Source: Chloroflexota bacterium
GTDB lineage: Bacteria; Chloroflexota; Ktedonobacteria; Ktedonobacterales; Ktedonobacteraceae
Direction: 5' to 3'
Assembly (NCBI GenBank): GCA_005881995.1
Contig: VBHV01000332.1
Location: 1-6,503 of the forward strand
DNA length: 6,503 nucleotides
Notes under the pieces: model-generated
The model's input: only the letters and a program-made list of their open reading frames with translations
What the model was told of the DNA's origin: nothing
Databases searched by the model: none
Shown: piece by piece, positions 1 through 6,433 of the stretch
Numbering within the stretch: the stretch's first letter is position 1
Layout of the letters: every line of letters starts with the position of its first letter
Translations under genes and position numbers: made by a program

Positions 1-93
1 ACTATAGTGTAAAAAATGTACATATTCAAGGGGCATACTAACCAAAATGTGCAGAGGTGCATGGATAGTCTGCCTATTAGACTGCCTACGGGA

Positions 94-122
94 TTGTAGT
101 ACCACAACCAATTCAGTATAAT
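94..122 (+). promoter_or_regulatory. Promoter of the methyltransferase gene (-35 TTGTAG, -10 TATAAT)
   Basis: A perfect TATAAT lies at 117-122. It is preceded, across a 17-base spacer, by TTGTAG at 94-99, which matches the first three positions of the sigma-70 -35 consensus. Transcription would start near 129, giving a leader of about 30 bases before the TTG start at 160. The spacing and the perfect -10 make this the best promoter in the window. An imperfect direct repeat lies just upstream at 67-88. Activity is inferred from sequence only. Confidence 0.6.
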
Positions 123-144
123 ACATGCGAGCAGCATCATAGAG

Positions 145-150
145 AAAGGA
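145..150 (+). promoter_or_regulatory. Ribosome binding site AAAGGA deciding the TTG start
   Basis: AAAGGA at 145-150 lies 9 bases before the TTG at 160. No ATG occurs in this frame until codon 23, which would remove a conserved-looking N-terminal stretch. The position of this site is therefore the main reason for choosing the TTG start. Confidence 0.6.
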
Positions 151-159
151 ACTACCATT

Positions 160-1029
160 TTGCCAGAAGAACTCCGGCAGGAAGAGGAAAACACATATAT
201 CCTGGATGCCGAAAGCGCAACCGAAATGGCCCGATTGTCGAAACAAGATCGTCTTATTACAAAGGGCATGTGTGGACTTTTCTCTGAGAGAGATGATATC
301 GCAGGCATACATGATATTCTCGATATTGCTTGTGGCCCTGGTGCCTGGGTACTCGAAGTAGCCTATAGCTATCCTCATATTCATGTTGTGGGAGGAGATA
401 TCAGTCGCACGATGATTAACTATGCACGTACGCAGGCGAGCGTGCAAGGTTTGACGAATGCAGACTTTTATGTGATGGATGTCCTGAAGCGGCTCGACTT
501 TCCCGATAACTCCTTTGACCTGGTGAATGCTCGCTTCCTGGTGGGATTTATGCCGCAAAAAGCTTGGCCGACGATACTTCAAGAGTGTCTGCGCATTTTA
601 CGACCTGGTGGAGTTCTCCGCCTGACGGAATTTGACGAACCTGGTACCACGAATAGCCCTGCCTTTGAAGAATGGCTGGCCCTCACCTTTAGCACAACAA
701 GGAAGGCCGGACTCACTGCTGCCCCTGATGGTAGGAATTTTGGCATTACGCCTCTGCTGAGATGCTTTCTCCTGGAAGCTGGCTTCCAGGACATAAACTC
801 CAGGTCTCATGTCATTGATTTCTCTAATGGAACCCCAGCATATGAACCTATGTATGAAAATTGCGAAATCGCTTTTAAGCTCGTACAACCCTTTATCATC
901 AAACTGGCGGGCATCAGTCAAGAAGAGGTGGATCAGAAATACCAGAAGATGTTAGCAGAAATGACAACGCAAGATTTTTGTGGCCTCTGGTATTATCTGA
1001 CGGTGTGGGGACAGAAACCACTGATGTAA
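160..1029 (+). CDS. Class I SAM-dependent methyltransferase (UbiE/Methyltransf_25-like)
   Basis: This is a 289-residue soluble enzyme expected to transfer a methyl group from S-adenosylmethionine; the acceptor cannot be told from sequence. The Rossmann-like SAM-binding core is visible. Motif I is ILDIACGPGAW (residues 53-63). The acidic end of strand 2 is in VVGGDIS (Asp80), followed by MDVLKRLDFPDNSFDLV (106-122) and LRILRPGGVLRLTEFD (144-159). The C-terminal 120 residues are mostly helical in appearance and probably form the substrate lid. The N-terminal stretch NTYILDAESATEMARL resembles a methyltransferase group that I recall as abundant in Ktedonobacteria (from memory, not searched). The start is TTG, supported by AAAGGA 9 bases upstream. 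The membrane protein gene follows after 40 bases and is probably cotranscribed. I am confident of the fold, not of the substrate. Confidence 0.9.
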   Translation: MPEELRQEEENTYILDAESATEMARLSKQDRLITKGMCGLFSERDDIAGIHDILDIACGPGAWVLEVAYSYPHIHVVGGDISRTMINYARTQASVQGLTNADFYVMDVLKRLDFPDNSFDLVNARFLVGFMPQKAWPTILQECLRILRPGGVLRLTEFDEPGTTNSPAFEEWLALTFSTTRKAGLTAAPDGRNFGITPLLRCFLLEAGFQDINSRSHVIDFSNGTPAYEPMYENCEIAFKLVQPFIIKLAGISQEEVDQKYQKMLAEMTTQDFCGLWYYLTVWGQKPLM

Positions 1030-1069
1030 CAGCGGTCCTTGTGTTCGCCCGCCCTGGAAATTCACAGCG

Positions 1070-1936
1070 ATGAAGCGTACATTCTTAGCAAAACTGCAAA
1101 TTAGCGCTCGCTATAGTCTGATCGGTGCGCTCTTACTCGTGTTGGGCGTACCCCTCTATCAATTGTTCGTCCTCATTCCATCAGGGTACGGGGATGCGCT
1201 TACCACGCTCAATTCAACCTTGCGCTGGATCAATACCCATAGCTTTCTCTTTCTTGGCTACCGCGCCCTGTTGATCATTGCTTTTGCCTTGATGCTCGGT
1301 TTACCATTTGCCCTTTTCCGTATCATCGTTGCTCAGGAAATCCTGGGGCGTGAAGAAGATGAAGAAGCTGGAGGAGACGAAGGAGAAGAGATTGATGAGC
1401 AAGGTGAGAATATAGAGCATGGAGAGGATGCCCCAGCACAAGAGAAAGAAGAAGACGGCGACCAGGCTGATGGTATGCCATCGTTTGCATGGCGCGGCAA
1501 AGGTTACGCTGTGATAGCGGCATGGACAGGCTGGCTCGGCCTGATATTCTTTGCCGGGGGAACGCTGGCGAGCACTATTTATTTACTCAGCAGCGCATCT
1601 TCCATTTCACCCCAGGGCGCTCTCACGGATAATGTGGCACCTCTTACCGGTTTCTTTGCGATTCTCACTTTCACCGTAGGAGGCGGTTTGCTTGCCCTTT
1701 CCTGCCTGTTTTTCGGTGCGGTGATTGCGCGTAGTGGGCGTAATCTCTGGCCGACTATGTGGGTCACGTTCGGCTACTTGGCCCTCACCATCGCCGCTTT
1801 GATGAGCGGCAGCGCGGTTGAAGTGGCCTTTGCCCCCACCACAGGCCAGGCTATACTCAGTACCCCCGCAATTCTGCTGTTTGCGCTGTGGGTATTGTGG
1901 TTTGCCGTGATGGTAGTGAGGTTAAAGCCGGAATAA
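1070..1936 (+). CDS. Six-helix membrane protein with an acidic cytoplasmic loop, unknown function
   Basis: I do not recognise this 288-residue protein. It shows six hydrophobic segments at about residues 16-36, 62-87, 147-172, 190-220, 229-250 and 261-284. Basic residues lie at the N-terminus (MKRTFLAK), between segments 4 and 5 (RSGR) and at the C-terminus (RLKPE). By the positive-inside rule this puts both ends in the cytoplasm. The loop between segments 2 and 3 is then also cytoplasmic, and it is very acidic: 21 Asp/Glu among residues 95-134, with only one Lys and no Arg. The loop looks disordered and could bind cations or a basic partner, but that is a guess. The start codon has only a weak upstream GGAAA (1056-1060), so translation may depend on the preceding methyltransferase gene. 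The stop lies 10 bases from the stop of the convergent propeller gene. Confidence 0.8.
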   Translation: MKRTFLAKLQISARYSLIGALLLVLGVPLYQLFVLIPSGYGDALTTLNSTLRWINTHSFLFLGYRALLIIAFALMLGLPFALFRIIVAQEILGREEDEEAGGDEGEEIDEQGENIEHGEDAPAQEKEEDGDQADGMPSFAWRGKGYAVIAAWTGWLGLIFFAGGTLASTIYLLSSASSISPQGALTDNVAPLTGFFAILTFTVGGGLLALSCLFFGAVIARSGRNLWPTMWVTFGYLALTIAALMSGSAVEVAFAPTTGQAILSTPAILLFALWVLWFAVMVVRLKPE

Positions 1937-1946
1937 AGAACGAAGT

Positions 1947-3311
1947 TCATGATCCAGGGGAACTAACCGCTGCTATAATGCGTGCATAGTCTTCAGGCTG
2001 AGCGAAAGCGGTAAATGACCCACTTTGTGTATCAATCGCATAGAGCATGCCATCCGCGTAAAAGGTCAAAGTATGGTTGTTGAACCAGTGTCCCAGTTCG
2101 ACCAGTTGGCTTGTAGTAGTCGCCAGCAGTTGAGGCTTCCCAATGAGCAGGTGCGCACCCGAACCGGAAACCTGCACAGTATACAGAGCGCTGTGACGAT
2201 CATAGGGGTCCTGGTCATCACTCGAAAATTCTACGTAGGCCAGCGTATGCGCGTCAGGCGAAAAGATGGGCGTTGTAACCCAGTGATACTGCGCACCGTT
2301 TGACAGGTTATTTTGCTCCGGCAAGATAACCTGTGTTTTCCCTAACGCGAGCGGGGAGCCACTTAATGAGGTTATGTTGAGGCTGTTGGCATACGAGAGC
2401 GCGGCGATATCAGCAGGCACACTATTATCTGTAGGCTCGGGCACTGCGCCTTCGCTCGACGCGTAGAGCAGGGTATTGCCAGACGGCGTAAGCGCGAGTG
2501 GCCCTTGTTGCTCCAGGTTTTCGTCTAAAATGGGCTGCAATGTGGCCGGAGTTCCGCTCAGATCGAGCGACCATAATCCATATTGTACCGCCTCATGACT
2601 GCCTCGATCATCAGTCAGCAGCAAGGTATGATCCGCCTGTGCTGAGGAGCCATGCACAAACGAGAAGATACGGAAGCAAGGACAGTCCAGAGCGGATTGT
2701 TCATAGACAATCGCCGCATTGCCCAGAGGCCCGGCGTGAATGGCAATCATGCCAGTGCCACTGGTTGGCTCTGTACTCCACGCAATCATCTTGCCGTCAT
2801 CGCTCAATGCCATCGATGTAATCACCTGTCCGGGGTCCAGGGGAGCAATTTGCGTTGGTGTTCCGCCAGAGATGCTGGTCATCCAGATACCTTCTCCGCT
2901 ATAGAGTATCTGGCCGGATGGCAACAGAATGGGAGGCGTTGCAGTATTGCTGATAAATCCCTCGGTCGGAATGACTTGCGCGTAGTTGCCCACAATGGAA
3001 ACAAGATACAGCATATCGCGCTGCATGTAGATCACATACTGTTCATTCGCTAACTGCAAAGGAGGAGCATCCTGGTGATTGAGAACTGTAATAGGAGAGG
3101 TGGCAGTTGCGCTCACCTCCGGGCTGAGCGGAATAATGGGTGTCAACAACCTGCTGCCCACCGGGGTTACAGGCGGCTGCCGCTTTACTCCCACAGGACT
3201 ATTCTGTGCCGCCTGCACGAGACTGAGCACAAGCTCACCTGAAAATAGCAATAGCAGTAAACCAATAAGGATAAGCAAGGATACTATCCCTGCTTTCGAA
3301 AATAGTTTCAT
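1947..3311 (-). CDS. Membrane-anchored beta-propeller (TolB/WD40-like) protein
   Basis: This is a 454-residue protein expected outside the cytoplasmic membrane. A short basic N-terminus (MKLFSK) precedes one long hydrophobic segment (about residues 10-34) acting as a signal anchor or signal peptide. A Pro/Thr/Ser-rich linker follows to about residue 80. The rest looks like propeller blades with the TolB-like pattern of a 'PSG/SPD/DDG' turn followed by a hydrophobic strand. Examples are LPSGQILYSGEGIW (from 130), ALSDDGKMIAWST (168-180), ALTPSGNTLLYASS (273-286), IFSPDAHTLAYVEF (349-362) and FYADGMLYAIDTQSG (417-431). Cys210 and Cys212 form a Cys-Pro-Cys. No catalytic motif is visible, so a binding or scaffold role is likely. 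I chose the ATG at 3311 rather than one at 3371. It starts exactly at the signal segment and lies 4 bases after the hydrolase stop, whereas the longer form adds 20 non-signal residues that overlap the hydrolase and has no ribosome binding site. Confidence 0.8.
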   Translation of the reverse strand: MKLFSKAGIVSLLILIGLLLLLFSGELVLSLVQAAQNSPVGVKRQPPVTPVGSRLLTPIIPLSPEVSATATSPITVLNHQDAPPLQLANEQYVIYMQRDMLYLVSIVGNYAQVIPTEGFISNTATPPILLPSGQILYSGEGIWMTSISGGTPTQIAPLDPGQVITSMALSDDGKMIAWSTEPTSGTGMIAIHAGPLGNAAIVYEQSALDCPCFRIFSFVHGSSAQADHTLLLTDDRGSHEAVQYGLWSLDLSGTPATLQPILDENLEQQGPLALTPSGNTLLYASSEGAVPEPTDNSVPADIAALSYANSLNITSLSGSPLALGKTQVILPEQNNLSNGAQYHWVTTPIFSPDAHTLAYVEFSSDDQDPYDRHSALYTVQVSGSGAHLLIGKPQLLATTTSQLVELGHWFNNHTLTFYADGMLYAIDTQSGSFTAFAQPEDYARIIAAVSSPGS

Positions 3312-3315
3312 CGTC

Positions 3316-4100
3316 TCAAGCCGTCTGGTTTCTTGATGAAGATTTAGTATGTGGCTTTGCCCTACCTGCATGGCTCGAAATAAAAGCTAGTGTTTTCGCA
3401 AACACTTCCTCGCGGTCGTGATCCCTCATTACGACGTGATAAGAGCGATGGAAGGTGACCAGGTATTTGTCTTGCGAACCGATGTGCCGATAAATTTCCC
3501 TGCCATCACGCGCAGGAACTACATGATCGTGAATGGAGGTCATGATCAGAGCAGGCGCGGTAATACGTGGCAGTTCTTCCCGTAATTGGGGCAAATATAG
3601 CAACAGGCTTTCTACTGGCCGCATTGGTAACGTAGGCGCGCCTGCGGGTCGCGTACATCTTCGCGCATTGTCGGCAGCAACGGCGTAATGTACTTGGCGA
3701 TGCCAACGGCGGCCTTTAACCAGGGATACATGTGTAGGGGAGCGCAAATACTCACGATACCCGCGATATCTTCATGCGCTGCGATATGCAGAGAAAGCGC
3801 CCCACCCAGTGAATGACCAACCAGGAAGACCATATCGCACAGCTGCTTGAGCGCCTGTAATTCCTCACGCACCGCCATGGCCCAGTCTTCCCATCCCATT
3901 GCCAGCAAGTCTTTCACGTGCGCGCCATGCCCTGGTAAAAGTGTGTTCACCACCACCATGCCGTGCGAACGAAGCAGAGTCTCCATTTCAGCAAAATCGT
4001 TTTTGCTGCCATTCAACCCATGCACCAGCAGCACACCTATTACAGGTTTTGCCGCGGGAGTAAATGCTTCCTGGTCTTGCTCGAATTGGGATGTTGCCAT
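3316..4100 (-). pseudogene. Alpha/beta hydrolase, carboxylesterase Est30/monoacylglycerol-lipase type, frameshifted
   Basis: Two overlapping reading frames together give one complete hydrolase of about 261 residues, close to the roughly 250 usual for Est30-type carboxylesterases, which cleave short acyl esters or monoglycerides. The first frame (4100 to stop at 3612) carries the oxyanion-side VHGLNGS (residues 26-32) and the nucleophile elbow GHSLGG with Ser97. The second frame (from about 3627 to 3316) carries the acid in TSIHDHVVP (Asp192) and the base in HRSYHVVMRD (His222). The frames meet after ARLRY (residue 158), where adding one base to the CC at 3626-3627 (complement) reads on as YPMRPVESLL without a break. 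As written, the product stops at 162 residues and lacks Asp and His, so it would be inactive. A true mutation and a homopolymer sequencing error are both possible. There is no signal peptide. A weak GAGAAAG lies upstream of the ATG. The tail after residue 245 is Ser/Lys/Arg-rich. The propeller gene follows after 4 bases. Confidence 0.82.
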
Positions 4101-4201
4101 ACTGTACTTTCTCTGGAGGCTAAATGCACCGTCTCTCCTGGCATGTTTCTTTTCGATTATTACGTTTTAGCTAGCTCAGGGGTTACGGTTTGGCAATTTT
4201 T

Positions 4202-4221
4202 GGGATGACGGCAATCATCCC
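4202..4221 (-). terminator. Hairpin downstream of the lipoprotein gene, possible terminator
   Basis: GGGATGA and TCATCCC form a perfect 7-bp stem around a 6-base loop. It lies about 20 bases past the lipoprotein stop in the direction of transcription. On the minus strand it is followed by AAAAATTG, not by a T-run, so it is not a standard intrinsic terminator on either strand. It may instead protect the mRNA 3' end or act with Rho. Confidence 0.35.
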
Positions 4222-4240
4222 TGGCTCACGGCAGCATAGG

Positions 4241-5095
4241 TTAACTACAACGCCCCGACGGGGCAACCGGGCCGGCATAGATTGCATTTGGTGAGGTTGA
4301 AGCAATCGACACCGGGCGTGGAAAGTCTGTACGGTGCGCTGCTCGCTCCGATATGACTAATGTTGCAGTACCGACGGTTTGCGCAGGAGCAAAGTTGATG
4401 CTCGCACCAGGAGTGCTAAAACCCTCATTCCACACAAGCGAAACAGTGCCAGCATTGCTATTGGCAGCAATAGTCACCGTAGCAATGTAGGTAACGTTGA
4501 TGGTTGTGCCGCAAATTACTCCTGTCACCGATGCCGGATTGGTCGATATGGTGATGTTGACGACCTGGAATGGCCCTGGAAGTTTGCATACGCCTGTCGG
4601 AGCTACGGTTGTGGAATCAAGTGTCTGCCCTGATATGCCTACGCTAATAGAGCCGCTTACGTTGGATGCAGAATTTATCTGGATGACGAAGTTATTGAGC
4701 GTATACTGTACCGCCTGGCTCCTTTGCCCAGGAGTAAAGGTAGCGTTGCCGGTGATAGGCGCGTGGTTGATGTTCCAGGAATAGGGAACCTGCCCTCCGA
4801 CGCTTTCGGGTGCCACATTGATCTGAGCGCTAAATACGATGTTCATTGCCGTGCCACACGGGATGGTGGTAAGACTTAGTGGGTTTATAGAGATGGTGAC
4901 ACCTGTGACCTGCAAAGGCGCAGTAAAAGTTGGCGTAGGGGAGAGAGCCGGAGAAGCGCTTGCATTAGCCGATGGAGAAGTAGCGGCCGGAGTAGAAGAA
5001 CTATTGCCTGTACCGCCGCTTGGACCGCCGCATGCGCTTGCGCTCAGCACAAACAAACATATACAAAGTATCAACATTATTGAACGTCTAAACAT
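4241..5095 (-). CDS. Secreted lipoprotein with two tandem related domains
   Basis: This is a 284-residue protein of unknown function. The N-terminus is a lipoprotein signal: MFRR, a hydrophobic core (residues 7-18), then SASAC with Cys22 as the predicted lipidated residue and GG after it. The -3 position is Ala rather than Leu, so the lipobox is off the tight consensus but fits the looser one. A Ser/Thr/Pro/Ala linker (about 25-60) leads to two homologous domains, about 61-170 and 176-283. Each starts with a Q-V-x-x-(V/I)-T-I-S-x-N-P strand, has a Cys-Gly-Thr (Cys80, Cys195), and ends in VAPTGVC or VAPSGRC (Cys170, Cys283). The beta-rich, Thr/Val/Asn-heavy composition suggests immunoglobulin-like sandwiches held by a disulphide. 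No enzyme motif is seen. The ATG follows AAGGGGG at a 5-base gap. The gene is divergent from the cystathionine enzyme, and the hydrolase lies 140 bases downstream. Confidence 0.82.
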   Translation of the reverse strand: MFRRSIMLILCICLFVLSASACGGPSGGTGNSSSTPAATSPSANASASPALSPTPTFTAPLQVTGVTISINPLSLTTIPCGTAMNIVFSAQINVAPESVGGQVPYSWNINHAPITGNATFTPGQRSQAVQYTLNNFVIQINSASNVSGSISVGISGQTLDSTTVAPTGVCKLPGPFQVVNITISTNPASVTGVICGTTINVTYIATVTIAANSNAGTVSLVWNEGFSTPGASINFAPAQTVGTATLVISERAAHRTDFPRPVSIASTSPNAIYAGPVAPSGRCS

Positions 5096-5100
5096 TTGAA

Positions 5101-5107
5101 CCCCCTT
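5101..5107 (-). promoter_or_regulatory. Ribosome binding site AAGGGGG of the lipoprotein gene
   Basis: Read on the minus strand, AAGGGGG lies 5 bases before the ATG at 5095. It matches AAGGAGG except for one position. It supports the start that gives a complete lipoprotein signal. Confidence 0.5.
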
Positions 5108-5139
5108 TTTAGAAGGATGCCAGATACTCCTTTGTTACC

Positions 5140-5145
5140 AGTATA
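5140..5145 (-). promoter_or_regulatory. Candidate -10 box of the lipoprotein gene (TATACT)
   Basis: On the minus strand TATACT matches TATAAT at five of six positions and lies 45 bases before the start codon. No convincing -35 lies 17-18 bases upstream. A dyad at 5147-5160 lies in the spacer where RNA polymerase would sit. This is a weak promoter call. Confidence 0.3.
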
Positions 5146-5146
5146 A

Positions 5147-5167
5147 ATACCGATTGGTATATTACCA
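5147..5167. promoter_or_regulatory. Operator-like dyad, ATACC-GATT-GGTAT with an overlapping TGGTA-TAT-TACCA
   Basis: ATACC (5147-5151) and GGTAT (5156-5160) are exact inverted repeats four bases apart. TGGTA (5155-5159) and TACCA (5163-5167) form a second dyad that shares the middle arm. The arrangement lies in the divergent region, directly beside the candidate lipoprotein -10 box, as expected for a repressor site of TetR type. No regulator gene is present in the window, so the binding protein is unknown. Confidence 0.35.
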
Positions 5168-5217
5168 TACAGGTAGAGGTTTTCCTGGTGTTATTGGACT
5201 TCTGTGCTATAAGATCA

Positions 5218-5246
5218 TTGCTCTTTTTTAGGAAAAGTGCTATAGT
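5218..5246 (+). promoter_or_regulatory. Promoter of the cystathionine enzyme gene (extended -10 TGCTATAGT)
   Basis: TATAGT at 5241-5246 is preceded by TG at 5238-5239, giving an extended -10. TTGCTC at 5218-5223 is a three-of-six -35 at a 17-base spacing. Transcription would start about 30 bases before the ATG. That leader is too short for a T-box or SAM riboswitch, so control by such an element is unlikely. Confidence 0.5.
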
Positions 5247-5268
5247 CGCATTCGTTCTATATGATAAC

Positions 5269-5275
5269 AAAGGAG
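5269..5275 (+). promoter_or_regulatory. Ribosome binding site AAAGGAG of the cystathionine enzyme gene
   Basis: AAAGGAG at 5269-5275 ends 7 bases before the ATG at 5283. This is a strong site that fixes the start, and it agrees with the usual N-terminus of the family (ATKAIHAGQ). Confidence 0.7.
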
Positions 5276-5282
5276 TTCATCT

Positions 5283-6419
5283 ATGAAATTCGCTACAAAA
5301 GCTATTCATGCCGGGCAAGAGCCTGATCCGTCGACAGGCTCAATAATGACGCCCATCTATCAGACGGCCACCTATGCACAGGCAGGGCTGGGAGAGCATA
5401 AAGGTTTTGAGTACTCACGCACGAGCAACCCGACGCGGGCTGCATTAGAAACATGTATCGCTGCGCTCGAAGAGGGCGCATACGGATTGGCGTTTGCCTC
5501 CGGCATGGCTGCGGAATCTGCTATCCTGAGTTTGCTCAGCGCGGGCGATCATGTCGTTTCGTGCGATGACACCTACGGGGGCACCTACCGCATTTTTGAG
5601 CGGGTGATGCGTCGCTACAACGTCGAGTTCAGCTATGTGCCCGCTGACAAGGTAGCGAATTATGAGAAAGCTATTCGTCCAAACACGAAAATGATCTGGC
5701 TGGAAACTCCAACGAATCCGCTGCTTCGATTGATCGATATCCAGGCTATCGCGGCGCTGGCCCATAGCAGGAACCTGCTCGTGGTAGTCGATAATACCTT
5801 TGCCAGCCCCTACTTTCAACGGCCTTTGAAGCTGGGTGCGGATATTGTGGTGCATAGCACCACCAAATATATCAATGGCCATAGCGATACCATCGGCGGC
5901 GCGCTCGTTACCAGCAACGAGGAGGCGTACCAGTCCATCAAATTCTATCAGAATGCGGCAGGCGGCGTACCTGGGCCATTTGATGCCTGGCTCACGCTGC
6001 TTGGGCTGAAAACCCTGGCGGTACGTATGCGGCAACACGAGGCAAATGCGCAGGCGGTGGCAGCTTTTCTACAAGAGCATCCACGTGTTGAGAGAGTCTA
6101 TTACCCTGGATTACCCTCTCATCCCGATTACGCGCTGGCCAAACGCCAGATGAGCGGCTTTGGTGGTATGGTGTCCTTTCAATTCAAGGGAACCTACCAG
6201 GATGTTGCGCAGATGGTGCGCCGCTTCAAGGTGTTCACCCTGGCAGAGAGTCTTGGTGGAGTCGAATCACTGGTGTGCCATCCCGCGTCGATGACACATG
6301 GCTCCATCCCGAAGGACATTCGCGAATCGCGTGGCCTCACCGATACACTTTTACGTCTTTCGGTAGGCATCGAGGATATCGAAGATATTCTGGCGGACCT
6401 GGAACACGTACTGGCATAA
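5283..6419 (+). CDS. Cystathionine gamma-synthase/gamma-lyase family PLP enzyme
   Basis: This is a 378-residue cytoplasmic enzyme of the Cys/Met-metabolism PLP family, of full normal length and normally tetrameric. It either joins an activated homoserine to cysteine to make cystathionine, or splits cystathionine to cysteine in transsulfuration. Family landmarks are all present. The N-terminus is ATKAIHAGQEPD. Next come the phosphate-binding YSRTSNPT (Tyr44, Arg46, from the neighbouring subunit) and the ASGMAA loop (72-77). Tyr98 in DDTYGGTY stacks on the cofactor. Asp170 in VVVDNTFASPYF pairs with the pyridine nitrogen. The Schiff-base lysine is Lys195 in HSTTKYINGHSD. The C-terminal AESLGGVESL (321-330) and LRLSVGIEDIEDILADLE close the active site. 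Synthase (metB) and lyase (mccB/CGL-like) share these motifs, so I give no symbol. The ending ESLGGVESL resembles bacterial MetB, but function is not settled by this. The gene stands alone with its own promoter and a downstream hairpin. Confidence 0.93.
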   Translation: MKFATKAIHAGQEPDPSTGSIMTPIYQTATYAQAGLGEHKGFEYSRTSNPTRAALETCIAALEEGAYGLAFASGMAAESAILSLLSAGDHVVSCDDTYGGTYRIFERVMRRYNVEFSYVPADKVANYEKAIRPNTKMIWLETPTNPLLRLIDIQAIAALAHSRNLLVVVDNTFASPYFQRPLKLGADIVVHSTTKYINGHSDTIGGALVTSNEEAYQSIKFYQNAAGGVPGPFDAWLTLLGLKTLAVRMRQHEANAQAVAAFLQEHPRVERVYYPGLPSHPDYALAKRQMSGFGGMVSFQFKGTYQDVAQMVRRFKVFTLAESLGGVESLVCHPASMTHGSIPKDIRESRGLTDTLLRLSVGIEDIEDILADLEHVLA

Positions 6420-6433
6420 GGGTTATGAAATCC

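Noticed and set aside
16..23. 8-base palindrome ATGTACAT near the window start
   Set aside because: It is too short and too AT-rich to separate from chance, and it lies far upstream of the promoter.
579..921. Two minus-strand frames inside the methyltransferase gene
   Set aside because: They are Arg/Ser-rich, without motifs or start signals, and the plus-strand frame is clearly the real gene.
1937..1946. Possible bidirectional terminator between the convergent membrane protein and propeller genes
   Set aside because: The gap is only 10 bases, and I found no stem with a T-run in it or in the adjoining coding ends.
1972..1979. Perfect extended -10 (TGCTATAAT) on the plus strand inside the 3' end of the propeller gene
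   Set aside because: There is no -35 at the right distance (GATCCA), no plus-strand gene follows, and the bases are explained by the coding sequence for Arg-Ile-Ile-Ala-Ala. Antisense transcription is possible but unsupported.
2025..3336. Several plus-strand open frames of 85-133 codons opposite the propeller gene
   Set aside because: Their translations have no domain pattern or plausible ribosome binding site. The minus-strand frame shows a signal segment and propeller repeats.
3612..3640. Programmed -1 ribosomal frameshift in the hydrolase
   Set aside because: The junction GTTACCAATG has no X-XXY-YYZ slippery heptamer, and no clear downstream stem was seen. A lost base in a short C run explains the data more simply.
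5445..6038. 197-codon minus-strand frame opposite the cystathionine enzyme
   Set aside because: It is a shadow of a highly conserved enzyme in the opposite frame, with no recognisable motif.
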